The notes beneath the pieces are model-generated. The model ran no database searches, was not told where the DNA came from, and saw only the letters and a list, made by a program, of their open reading frames with translations. The position numbers were made by a program, and so were the translations under genes. A stretch of 40,265 nucleotides of DNA from an uncultured Bacteroidaceae bacterium (GTDB lineage: Bacteria > Bacteroidota > Bacteroidia > Bacteroidales > Bacteroidaceae): contig CAJORF010000138.1 in NCBI GenBank assembly GCA_905236985.1, forward strand, positions 1 to 40,265, written 5' to 3'. Positions 33,304 through 40,265 of the stretch are shown here, piece by piece (the first letter of the stretch is position 1; every line of letters begins with the position of its first letter).

Positions 33304-35028
33304 TTAGCGTAATGATTGGCGCATCACATAGAGCTGGGCCAGGAAGTGGTCGCCATCCTGATAATCAATCCAGCCGATGAGAGCGGATGTGGTCTGAGGA
33401 TCCTGAAAAGTAAGGTGTTCCAATAGGTGAAGCCGTTCTCTCTCATCGACATCCTCTTCGAAGAGATACATCGATGTCTCGCCGACGTATTGATTGCGGA
33501 TAGCGATCTCGCCCGTGACGATATTCGGCAACGTATAGACGAATACGGCAGGGCTGGGAAAGAAGTTGTCGCCCGGCATGATGGTCGATTCGTAGTGACG
33601 GTCTGTCGAGAGGCAACCGCGAGAGGAGGCGAGCACGATAGCCCGATCCTCACGCACTTCGAAGCGCTCTTCCACCAGAGACTGAAGCAGGAGTTCCGAG
33701 GCGACAAATCCCAGGCGACAGAGCGAATCCATCTTGAAATACTTGGGATAGTCGGCATGGCTGTTGCGATAACACTCTGTGAGAAGCGCATCACCTGTCT
33801 TGGTCGTCGGCAGAACCTGACCGTTGAGGGTAACAGAGGTGGGGGTAACAGTGATAGAAGCGATTGTCTCTATAGCACCAGTAGTGGATGTAACTTCAGT
33901 AGTGGATGAAGCCCCTCCCTGCTTCATGCGAATCGCCGCATTGCAGCCACCGAAGCCGCTGATGAGCTTCACGAACGACTGCTTGTCTGTTGTTCTGTCG
34001 GTTGAGGCCACTAAGACAGGTCGGCTTACGCCCAACTCGTCATCGTAGCCTAAGGTGGCCAGCACGGTGTGATCAGCTGTGGCCTCCATTGCCATGATCG
34101 TTTCAAGAAGACCGGCAGCACCCATCGTGTGACCGTAGTAGCCTTTGAGGCTGTTGATAGGGACATCGATGAGACCAGCTCGCTCGACGGCGATACTTTC
34201 CATCTCATCGTTGTAAGGGGTGGCTGTGCCATGAACACTGACGAAAGCCAAGTCATCGGCTTTGGCCTCGCTCATGACGGCGCGCAAAGCACGATAGCTG
34301 CCTTCGCCTGTTCGCGAAGGACCGCTGATATGATTGGCATCGTTGCGGATGGCACCTGCCTGCAACGTCCAGTCATCGGACGCTACTTCATCAGTCAGCA
34401 TAAAGATGATGCTGGCTGCTGCTTCGCCAACGTTCAGCCCTTCGCGGTTCTTGCTGAAAGGACGACAACGTTCGGGCGAAAGGGCGTGGAAGCTCTGGAA
34501 TCCGCTCACGATGAAACGGCTCTGTGCCTCAACGCCACAGACAATAGCGTAACGGCAGAGTCCGGCTGCCAACGCACGCTGGGCAACCACCTGCGCACAC
34601 ACGCCACTCGTGCAGGCATTGCTAACCACGAGGGGGCGTTTGGTGAGACCTAACTGACGGGCTATATCGTCTGCCATAGCGCCTAAGCGCACTGCTGCCT
34701 CGTCATCACCATTGATCAAATCAACATTACCCTTGGTGGTACTGATGATGAGGAGTGTATCATCTGATGGGAGCGGCTGCGCCAATTGAGCCATAGCGCA
34801 ACGGATGGAGTGCAAAGCCATATTCGTCGCCCTCGGTGATGCGATGGGCGTTGCAATCAGTCCCGCCATGAAATCCTCTGCCAGATTCCATTCCTTACCC
34901 GAATGGCAATGCACGGCAGAATGCCCCTCCTTGACGAGAAGGTAGTTGGCATGACTACCATCGGCAAGCGGGGTGAGGGCGTGATGGGCGATGACTTTGA
35001 CTACTCTTGTTCCCATTTCTTTTTCCAT
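33304..35028 (-). CDS. Ketosynthase fused to a truncated KS-like domain
   Basis: 574 aa. The KS domain covers 1-370: C139 in SNACTSG, H266 in SVHGTAT, H300 in YYGHTMG. Then a Ser/Thr-rich linker (371-410) leads to a 165-residue KS-like fragment (from about 411, with LASSRGC, PSPAVFVYTLPN and the NQYVGETSMY region). This fragment has no catalytic Cys-His set. The N-terminus lacks the usual 'VVITGxG' and is divergent. The start ATG 35028 overlaps the thioesterase gene by 28 bases; ATG 35016 (MGTRVVKV) is also possible. A second KS plus non-catalytic-partner fusion beside 30708-32951 is notable. Confidence 0.85.
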   Translation of the reverse strand: MEKEMGTRVVKVIAHHALTPLADGSHANYLLVKEGHSAVHCHSGKEWNLAEDFMAGLIATPIASPRATNMALHSIRCAMAQLAQPLPSDDTLLIISTTKGNVDLINGDDEAAVRLGAMADDIARQLGLTKRPLVVSNACTSGVCAQVVAQRALAAGLCRYAIVCGVEAQSRFIVSGFQSFHALSPERCRPFSKNREGLNVGEAAASIIFMLTDEVASDDWTLQAGAIRNDANHISGPSRTGEGSYRALRAVMSEAKADDLAFVSVHGTATPYNDEMESIAVERAGLIDVPINSLKGYYGHTMGAAGLLETIMAMEATADHTVLATLGYDDELGVSRPVLVASTDRTTDKQSFVKLISGFGGCNAAIRMKQGGASSTTEVTSTTGAIETIASITVTPTSVTLNGQVLPTTKTGDALLTECYRNSHADYPKYFKMDSLCRLGFVASELLLQSLVEERFEVREDRAIVLASSRGCLSTDRHYESTIMPGDNFFPSPAVFVYTLPNIVTGEIAIRNQYVGETSMYLFEEDVDERERLHLLEHLTFQDPQTTSALIGWIDYQDGDHFLAQLYVMRQSLR

Positions 35029-35420
35029 TGCTCAAAAAAGGGAGGATTCTCCCACAGGAGCTTGTATGCTTTGTCCATGAACACCTGCACGCTGTGACCT
35101 GTCGTCAACAGACTCTCGTCGCGGGTGTCATAGATCTCATAGTCGTAGATAATCTTAGCGGCCTCGGTGGGACGGTAGGTAATCTCCACGCGCGGGCGCA
35201 TACCATAGATAATTGGTCGCTTGTAGTGAAACTCCAGATCGACGAGTGGCGCATAGAAATCGTGCTCCACCATATCCATATAGCCGAAACCGAACTTGCG
35301 TCCCCATTCTTCACGGGCATCCTCGAAGTAGAGGGGATAGGAGCCATGCCATACGACGCCCATGGAATCGACCTCGCTGAAGCGGATCTCTATCTCTTTG
35401 GTGGCCTTTAACTCTTGCAT
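35001..35420 (-). CDS. 4-hydroxybenzoyl-CoA-type thioesterase (hotdog)
   Basis: 139 aa. The catalytic-type aspartate is D18 in SEVDSMGVVWHGSY, followed by EDAREEW, as in YbgC/4HBT enzymes. It would release acyl or aryl chains from ACP or CoA, either as product release or as proofreading. It overlaps the following KS gene and lies 27 bases after the ApeP-like gene. Confidence 0.9.
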   Translation of the reverse strand: MQELKATKEIEIRFSEVDSMGVVWHGSYPLYFEDAREEWGRKFGFGYMDMVEHDFYAPLVDLEFHYKRPIIYGMRPRVEITYRPTEAAKIIYDYEIYDTRDESLLTTGHSVQVFMDKAYKLLWENPPFFEQWKKKWEQE

Positions 35421-35447
35421 AAGTGTTGAGGTTACGTGGTGATGGGG

Positions 35448-35879
35448 TCAGATTTGGGCATCGGTGTCACTGAGAGCTATCTTCATCTCTGCCCTGGCAA
35501 TCACCTCGTCGCCAGAGCGCATTTCTGCATCGACGAGTGTCATCTTGAACACTTCCTCGCGAACGCGGATGCTGGTGGTCAACGTTTCGCCAACCTTGGG
35601 CAGACGCAGGAAGAACATATCCTTGACGGCTCCGATAAAGCCGAGCTTCACGTGTTCCTTATCGATGAGGTTCATGTAGCCCATGCGGACGGCACAGGTC
35701 TGAGCGACATTTTCCACCAGACCGCAAGCGGCCAAATGACCGTCCTCAACGAAGATGCAGTCCTCGCGCACGGTGAACAGTGTAGAGGTGCAGCCAGGCT
35801 CATAATCCACTACGCTGTCCACCATCACAAAGGGTGGACGCTGTGGCAAAAGCTCTAATATGGGGATATCTATCTTCAT
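35448..35879 (-). CDS. ApeP-like 3-hydroxyacyl-ACP dehydratase (hotdog)
   Basis: 143 aa. It starts with the FabZ-like LLPQRPPFVMVD (10-21). Catalytic residues are probably H48 in EDGHLAACG and E56 in LVENVAQT. It would dehydrate 3-hydroxyacyl-ACP intermediates of the aryl polyene chain. It overlaps the acyltransferase by 4 bases. Unlike the second hotdog (29864-30238), it keeps both catalytic residues. Confidence 0.85.
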   Translation of the reverse strand: MKIDIPILELLPQRPPFVMVDSVVDYEPGCTSTLFTVREDCIFVEDGHLAACGLVENVAQTCAVRMGYMNLIDKEHVKLGFIGAVKDMFFLRLPKVGETLTTSIRVREEVFKMTLVDAEMRSGDEVIARAEMKIALSDTDAQI

Positions 35880-36781
35880 TGTTCTTCGCGCCAGAACTCA
35901 TAGTAATTAAGCCATTGATAGGGATAGCGATGCAGAATGTCTGTGAGACGGTCTGCGTAAGCCTGTGCCAGCGCAGCAGCCTTCACGCGAGTGCTTGCAT
36001 TCTTCAGTTCCTCGGGGATCTTCAGCTCATAGACGTAAGTGTGATAGGTCTTAACGCTTTCCTTCATGACAAAGGTGCAGAACACAGGGACATCACGTGA
36101 GGCGGCGAGGACATAAGGTCCCATGGGCAGGTCTGCCGTTGCTCCCAGCAGCTGGCAAGGAAACGTCTTATGCGAACCAAAGGTGCGGTCGCCGTGCATC
36201 GAGACTATCTCACCATCGGCCAGTGCACGATTCATCTCGAACACGTGATCCATGGTGCCGTCCGTCAGGATGAGCCTCAGGTTCTGGTGCTCAAAAATAC
36301 GGGCTCGGTTCTCCATCACCGTACCTGTCTCGCCGCCAAAGACCAGCGCATTGATAGGCTTGTCCTCATGAGAAAGCATATAGCCTGCCAGCTCGAAGTT
36401 TCCTACATGAGTGCCAATCTGCATGAAACCGCCAGGTTTTTTGCAGAGTTCCATGAAGCGCTCCTGACCCTCGGTGACAAGGTTGAAACGCACACCACCG
36501 TAAAAAGCAAAACGATCGAGGATGATCTGTCCGAAACGGAAATGATTGACATAGACATCAAAGAATGACCGCAACGGATCATGCCCCACACGACGGCGGA
36601 AATAATGATACTGACTGATGTAGCCCTGATGGTTGAACAACATATAGAAGGGAACCACAAGAGCCATAATCGAATAGAAGAATGGCAGATTCATCCATCC
36701 GAGGCAGCGCACGAGGGCTCGATGCATCCAAGGCGTACCGTCCGTCGTGCCTTTCCACTGTGTGTGTTGCGGCTGATTCAC
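35876..36781 (-). CDS. LpxL/HtrB-like lysophospholipid acyltransferase
   Basis: 301 aa. Membrane-anchoring hydrophobic segment at 31-49 (FFYSIMALVVPFYMLF). Catalytic HxxxxE is H125 and E130 (GTHVGNFE), then 'HGDRTFG' near 195 as in LpxL. In aryl polyene clusters a similar enzyme moves acyl or aryl-polyene chains onto a lipid. It is probably not the housekeeping lipid A acyltransferase, given the operon context. Confidence 0.9.
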   Translation of the reverse strand: MNQPQHTQWKGTTDGTPWMHRALVRCLGWMNLPFFYSIMALVVPFYMLFNHQGYISQYHYFRRRVGHDPLRSFFDVYVNHFRFGQIILDRFAFYGGVRFNLVTEGQERFMELCKKPGGFMQIGTHVGNFELAGYMLSHEDKPINALVFGGETGTVMENRARIFEHQNLRLILTDGTMDHVFEMNRALADGEIVSMHGDRTFGSHKTFPCQLLGATADLPMGPYVLAASRDVPVFCTFVMKESVKTYHTYVYELKIPEELKNASTRVKAAALAQAYADRLTDILHRYPYQWLNYYEFWREEQ

Positions 36782-36788
36782 GACCGTT

Positions 36789-37031
36789 TTATGCGACCTT
36801 GCTCTCGATATAGTCGCAGAACTCCTTCAGGGTGATGATACCAGCCATTTCTTCGGGCTTGATTTTAAAGCCGAAGTTTTTCTCCACGATGACCACGATG
36901 TCCACGAAGTCGAGGCTATCGACACCCATATCTTCCTTCAGGCGGGCTTCGGGAGCAATCTTTTCTTCTTCAATCTCCAGGTCTTCGATGAGGAATTCCT
37001 TCACCTTTTCTTCAATTTCTTGTCTTGACAT
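36789..37031 (-). CDS. Acyl carrier protein (80 aa)
   Basis: Phosphopantetheine site S39 in GVDSLDFVD. It ends just before the acyltransferase gene (7 bases) and follows the methyltransferase by 45 bases, a stretch with an AT-rich repeat. It is the second ACP of the pathway. Confidence 0.95.
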   Translation of the reverse strand: MSRQEIEEKVKEFLIEDLEIEEEKIAPEARLKEDMGVDSLDFVDIVVIVEKNFGFKIKPEEMAGIITLKEFCDYIESKVA

Positions 37032-37039
37032 GATGATAA

Positions 37040-37066
37040 TTTACAAATTAACAATTTACTATTTAC
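37040..37066. repeat. AT-rich TTTACAATTTAC-type repeat between methyltransferase and ACP
   Basis: Units AATTTACAAATTAACAATTT and ACTATTTACGATT, like the copies near 9.57 kb and 22.53 kb. Confidence 0.5.
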
Positions 37067-37076
37067 GATTGATTTT

Positions 37077-38231
37077 TCATTTTTCATTCCCCTCGCTCCC
37101 AAGGGGAGAGCTAAAGAGGGGACTTTCATCCTTCAACTTGCACACCATAATGCTGTGCCCCTGCCCTAACCCATCGTAGATGGTCTCCACTTCGAGTCCA
37201 GCCTCGTGGACATAGTTTTCCATGTCCTCGGTGTTGTACATCTTACTGTTGCCATTGGCGATGGCGGTGAAGTAGAGGCTGGTCATCGTGAGGCAGAAAG
37301 CTGCGGGCTCGAAACGCTGACGATCCCATAGTGTCTCCATGATGAAGATGCGGGTATCGGCGTTCATGGCATTCTTGGCACGCGTGAGGATGCTGATAAT
37401 CTCCTCGCCGCTGAAGCAGTCGAGGAACTGGCTCATCCAAATGGCGTCCAAACCGCCTTCACGCTGAGGGAACAGGGCATTAGGGTCGAGTAGGTTAATG
37501 CCGTAACCTTTGATGCGCTCGGCACCAAGCTTGCCAAAGGTGTTCTCCTGCATCATCTTGATCTGCTGCGGAAGGTCGAGGATGGTAACTTCCACCTCCG
37601 CGTCGTGGCCCACGCACTGCAGTGCCCATTTGCCGGTGTTGCCGCCGACATCGTAGAGCGAACGGGTGTGGTACTTGCAGAAGACGATTTCCAGAGCCTC
37701 GGGGAAGGAGGTATCGGAGTAGAAATGGTCAAAACCAAACCAACTCTTCTGCACCTGCGGCGGCAGTTCGCTCAATGCCTCATAAATGGTGGGCCATGAG
37801 CCAAAGTGCTCCAGGCCAGCAGGACGACCTTCCTTCAGAGCTTCTTCCAAATGGAACCAACCTTCGTAGTTGACATCGTGATTAAAATTAATGTTCACGC
37901 GCGTGGCAAGGTCGTTCAGCAGAAACCATCCCGTCTTCGACAGCGTGAAACGATCGGTTTCGGTATCAACGAGGATGGTGCCGATGCATAGTCCCGCCTC
38001 CGTCAGACATTTTACGGCATAGTCGGAGAGACCTGTGCGTTGACATATCTCCTGCCGCGTCAGCCCCTCATCAGCGTCGCGCAACATATCGAGGATGCCA
38101 AACTTAATCATCAAGCGGGAAGCCTGAAAGACAACAGGCCCCCACGCGATGAATTCTGCCTTGGCTTGAGCCTCACGGGCCGACAGCCGTTCTTTAGTGT
38201 ATGCCTTCTGCAAGGCAGGGAATAGTTTCAT
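37077..38231 (-). CDS. SAM-dependent O-methyltransferase
   Basis: 384 aa. An N-terminal winged-helix-type domain (about 20-110: FGILDMLRDA, LTRQEICQRTGLSDYAVKCL) precedes the class I methyltransferase domain. The SAM loop is YDVGGNTGKWAL (193-204), with the acidic residue of motif II in VTILDLPQQ. The layout is that of plant-type/acetylserotonin O-methyltransferases. It may methylate a phenol of the aryl head group. The last 16 residues (ESPLFSSPLGSEGNEK) come from a GC-rich palindromic repeat and are not part of the fold. A signal peptide is absent. Confidence 0.88.
   Translation of the reverse strand: MKLFPALQKAYTKERLSAREAQAKAEFIAWGPVVFQASRLMIKFGILDMLRDADEGLTRQEICQRTGLSDYAVKCLTEAGLCIGTILVDTETDRFTLSKTGWFLLNDLATRVNINFNHDVNYEGWFHLEEALKEGRPAGLEHFGSWPTIYEALSELPPQVQKSWFGFDHFYSDTSFPEALEIVFCKYHTRSLYDVGGNTGKWALQCVGHDAEVEVTILDLPQQIKMMQENTFGKLGAERIKGYGINLLDPNALFPQREGGLDAIWMSQFLDCFSGEEIISILTRAKNAMNADTRIFIMETLWDRQRFEPAAFCLTMTSLYFTAIANGNSKMYNTEDMENYVHEAGLEVETIYDGLGQGHSIMVCKLKDESPLFSSPLGSEGNEK
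37089..37121. repeat. GC-rich palindromic repeat, copy inside methyltransferase C-terminus
   Basis: Outer CCCCTC (37089-37094) with GAGGGG (37116-37121), inner CTCCC (37096-37100) with GGGAG (37104-37108). It is translated in frame as the C-terminal end of the methyltransferase. Confidence 0.65.
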
Positions 38232-38261
38232 TTCCTATGGAATGGATGAAAGCTTGACTGA

Positions 38262-38783
38262 TTACTTTAACTTGGCGATGCGCTTGCCCAGTTCACCGAA
38301 AGTGTCGTTGAAAGCACGGTCGGTGTTGAAAGCTGAACCGCCATCAATCTCGTCGATATCCACGACCAAGAGCTTTGAGCCGTCAGAGATGTCGGTGATG
38401 GTCAAAGTTCCCCATACACGGATACAGGGACCGACAACGAAGCCCATCGGGTTGATGAATTCATCGACCTTAGTCACCTTGATGGAAATCTTATACTTGG
38501 CATCTGCGGCCTTAGCGACGATGGGCACTTTCTCATTGCGCTCGCTGAACTCCTCAACGAAGCCTTCGTAGGAGATCTGCGTCTTTTTCGTCATATCGCC
38601 ATACTTCTCCGTCAACGGCATCCTATCGTCGTAGGAAGCTCCGTCATAAGTGATTTCCAAAAGGGCTCCGCCTTCAGCGGTCTTGAAGAACTTCTTGTTG
38701 CCTTCCTTTACCTTAATCGGATTTGCGGCAAATACCACAATAGCTGCTACAGCCATCATAGCGGTCATAAGGAATCTTTTCAT
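38262..38783 (-). CDS. Secreted protein of unknown function in the polyene cluster
   Basis: 173 aa. Signal peptide 1-19 (MMAVAAIVVFA). The mature part has a conserved-looking core: EEFSERNEKV, KYKISIKVTKVD, and GPCIRVWGTLTITD, typical of a small beta-sandwich periplasmic or outer-membrane-facing protein. No lipobox Cys is seen. I do not recognise it. It lies between the KS at 38842 and the methyltransferase, so it may take part in envelope transport of the pigment. Confidence 0.78.
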   Translation of the reverse strand: MKRFLMTAMMAVAAIVVFAANPIKVKEGNKKFFKTAEGGALLEITYDGASYDDRMPLTEKYGDMTKKTQISYEGFVEEFSERNEKVPIVAKAADAKYKISIKVTKVDEFINPMGFVVGPCIRVWGTLTITDISDGSKLLVVDIDEIDGGSAFNTDRAFNDTFGELGKRIAKLK

Positions 38784-38811
38784 AATTGCTTGTGTTTAAT
38801 GGTTTGTATTG

Positions 38812-38830
38812 CTTGTCTTTTTGAGACAAG
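38812..38830 (-). terminator. Small hairpin between KS and the secreted protein gene
   Basis: A perfect 7-bp stem CTTGTCT (38812-38818) with AGACAAG (38824-38830) and a 5-base loop. No strong T-run follows on the minus strand, so partial attenuation is more likely than full stop. Confidence 0.35.
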
Positions 38831-38841
38831 GTAATTGGTAT

Positions 38842-40062
38842 TTATATCTTCTTGAGAACTAATGCAGAGTTGGTGCCGCCAAAGCCGAAACTGTTGGAAA
38901 GGATGACATTTAGGTCGATGTCCTCAACAGGCTTGGGTGTGATGTTCAGTGTGGCAGCGTGTTCATCGGGATTCTCGAGGTTGAGGTTGGGCGCCACGAA
39001 GCGGTTCTGCATCATCAGCACGCAATAAACAGTCTCGCTGGCACCTGCCATCCAGCACTCATGACCCGTCAGTGACTTAGTCGAGCTGATGAGGGTTCGC
39101 TTGCCGCCAAAGAGACGGGTCAAAGCAATGGCCTCGAACATATCTCCCTGAGGTGTCGAGGTGGCATGTGCATTGACATAGTCGATGTCATCAGCCGTCA
39201 CACCAGCATCTGTCATGGCACGCTGCATAGCCAGCATACTGCCATCATCGGAAGGCTGGGAGATACCACCGCCATTGGAGGAGAAGCCATAGCCGCAGAC
39301 CTCAGCAAGGATGGTGGCTCCACGTGCCACGGCATGATCGTAGTCCTCGAGGACGAGGGCTGCTGCACCACCGCTGGGAATGAGACCATCACGATTGCGG
39401 TCGAAGGGACGGCTGGCCTTTGTGGGCTCGTCCATGCGTTTCGAAAATGTGCCGAGAGCATCGAAGGAAGCCATCGAGTAATAGTTGGTCTCCTGAGCAC
39501 CACCAGTGATGATAACATCCTGCAGACCCTGCTTGATGAGCAGATAGGCAATGCCAATGCTATGGCTGCCGCTGGCACAAGCTGCGCTAACGGTGAAGTT
39601 AACACCACGCAGGTGGAAAATGGTCGAGAGGTTCATGTTCACCGTTGAGTTCATCGACTGGAAGATAAGACCCGACCCCAACAGCTGCGAGTCGTGTTTC
39701 TCGGCCATGATGTTGGCACTCTCGATGACGGGCTGTGCCGATGAATCGTTGCCAAAGATGACACCAACCTCGTTCTTCAACAGATAATCCTCGTCAATAC
39801 CGGCACCCTCGAATGCCTCGCGCGTAGCCATGAAAGCGTATTCTCCCTCTTCGGGCAGACCAGCACGCAGGCGACGATGCAAGAGTTTCTTCAAATCTGG
39901 ACGCGGCACGATGCCTGTCAAAGCACTCTGGTAGCCATAGCCAATGCGCTCGGGTTCCAAGCCAATGCCCGACCTTCCTAAACGCAGCGACTCCGTTGCC
40001 TCCTTAAGATTCTGTCCCAAGCAAGACCAGATGCCCATGCCCGTTACAACTACTCTTCTCAT
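38842..40062 (-). CDS. Beta-ketoacyl-ACP synthase, FabF/FabB-like
   Basis: 406 aa, one complete KS. C162 in SAACASGSHS, H299 in NAHATST, H334 in KSLTGHECW. The N-terminus MRRVVVTGMGIWS is typical. This is the only stand-alone KS of the cluster; the other two are fused to partners. It may act early or in one of the elongation cycles. It is placed directly after FabG, a common KR-KS order in aryl polyene clusters. Confidence 0.92.
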   Translation of the reverse strand: MRRVVVTGMGIWSCLGQNLKEATESLRLGRSGIGLEPERIGYGYQSALTGIVPRPDLKKLLHRRLRAGLPEEGEYAFMATREAFEGAGIDEDYLLKNEVGVIFGNDSSAQPVIESANIMAEKHDSQLLGSGLIFQSMNSTVNMNLSTIFHLRGVNFTVSAACASGSHSIGIAYLLIKQGLQDVIITGGAQETNYYSMASFDALGTFSKRMDEPTKASRPFDRNRDGLIPSGGAAALVLEDYDHAVARGATILAEVCGYGFSSNGGGISQPSDDGSMLAMQRAMTDAGVTADDIDYVNAHATSTPQGDMFEAIALTRLFGGKRTLISSTKSLTGHECWMAGASETVYCVLMMQNRFVAPNLNLENPDEHAATLNITPKPVEDIDLNVILSNSFGFGGTNSALVLKKI

Positions 40063-40105
40063 ATCTTGTTATTCAATTGTTTATTTTCACTTTTTCATTT
40101 TTCAC

Positions 40106-40265
40106 TTACGTGTACAATCCCCCATTGATGCTGATGACTTCGCCAGTGATGTAGGCAGCTTTGTCTGAGACGAGGAACGCAACGAGGTCTGCGACCTCCT
40201 CGGGTTTGCCGAAACGGTTCATCGGCACCAGCTTTTTCAGCTCATCAACGGCCAGATCCTTGGTC
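40106..40265 (-). CDS. 3-oxoacyl-ACP reductase (FabG-like), C-terminal part only
   Basis: 53 residues up to the stop are visible. They show the short-chain dehydrogenase end pattern: [19 protein letters not shown] (pattern R-G-PEEVA--V-FL-S) then AYITGE and INGGLYT. The start is outside the window. It would reduce 3-oxoacyl-ACP to 3-hydroxyacyl-ACP. It is the first cluster gene seen and shows that the operon continues to the right. Confidence 0.9.
   Translation of the reverse strand, partial: TKDLAVDELKKLVPMNRFGKPEEVADLVAFLVSDKAAYITGEVISINGGLYT

Noticed and set aside
18514-40265. A full flexirubin (dialkylresorcinol) pathway
   Set aside because: No DarA or DarB coding region is visible in the window; only the aryl-polyene part can be supported.
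1-40265. CRISPR array, prophage or insertion sequence
   Set aside because: No regularly spaced repeats, phage genes, integrases or transposases were found; the repeats seen are short dispersed palindromes.

Overview
The window looks like a chromosome segment from a Prevotella-type Bacteroidales (Prevotellaceae), fairly GC-rich for the group. The clues are Bacteroidota-style -7 promoter boxes (TAnnTTTG), several secreted proteins ending in a short Gly/Lys-rich type IX-like sorting tail, ATG starts with little Shine-Dalgarno signal, and gene families typical of gut or oral Bacteroidota. This placement comes from reading the sequence only; no database search was possible.

Left part (1-10.4 kb), housekeeping and metabolism. 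A tRNA-Leu(CAA), cut by the window edge, has its own hairpin terminator. It is followed by metY (O-acetylhomoserine sulfhydrylase) and a flavodiiron protein. On the other strand pgi, a HAD phosphatase, asd, an unknown secreted protein and a GH53 endo-galactanase form a probable read-through unit. metF diverges from pgi, and rubredoxin and recX lie on the minus strand, with recX convergent on metF.

Middle (10.1-18.4 kb), secreted proteins. A large PI-PLC-like protein with duplicated lectin/CBM-like modules and a 773-residue secreted protein share a near-identical C-terminal tail. Each is followed by a small acidic peptide gene: one intact (54 aa), the other a headless remnant. This looks like a duplicated 'sorting tail plus peptide' unit. 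An orphan SPFH/band-7 membrane protein closes the region.

Right part (18.4-40.3 kb), a minus-strand run of about 20 genes for an aryl-polyene/flexirubin-type lipid pigment. In transcription order it encodes FabG (cut by the window edge), a FabF-like ketosynthase (KS), a secreted protein, an O-methyltransferase, an ACP, an LpxL-like acyltransferase, an ApeP-like dehydratase, a thioesterase, a KS-KS-like fusion, a second ACP, a second KS-chain-length-factor-like fusion, a small exported protein, a FabZ/ApeI-like hotdog protein, a GT2 glycosyltransferase, an MMPL exporter fused to a PlsC acyltransferase and a methyltransferase-like tail, two retinol-saturase/phytoene-desaturase-like flavoproteins, a B12-type radical SAM enzyme, a 118-aa unknown, an esterase and a PaaK-like AMP ligase. 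In the inferred scheme, the AMP ligase activates an aryl (or other) starter. ACP, KS, KR and DH enzymes then build a conjugated polyene. Methyl, redox and glycosyl tailoring follows, and the MMPL protein with the acyltransferases moves the product to the outer membrane. No DarA/DarB and no aromatic ammonia lyase are visible here; they may be absent or lie beyond the right edge.

The most striking non-genic signal is a family of GC-rich palindromic repeats (cores like CTCCCT...AGGGAG, often beside GGGTGGG). They sit between genes and also in frame inside four coding regions. One lies exactly at the junction of a KS-CLF gene fusion, and one pair forms an inverted MITE-like structure.
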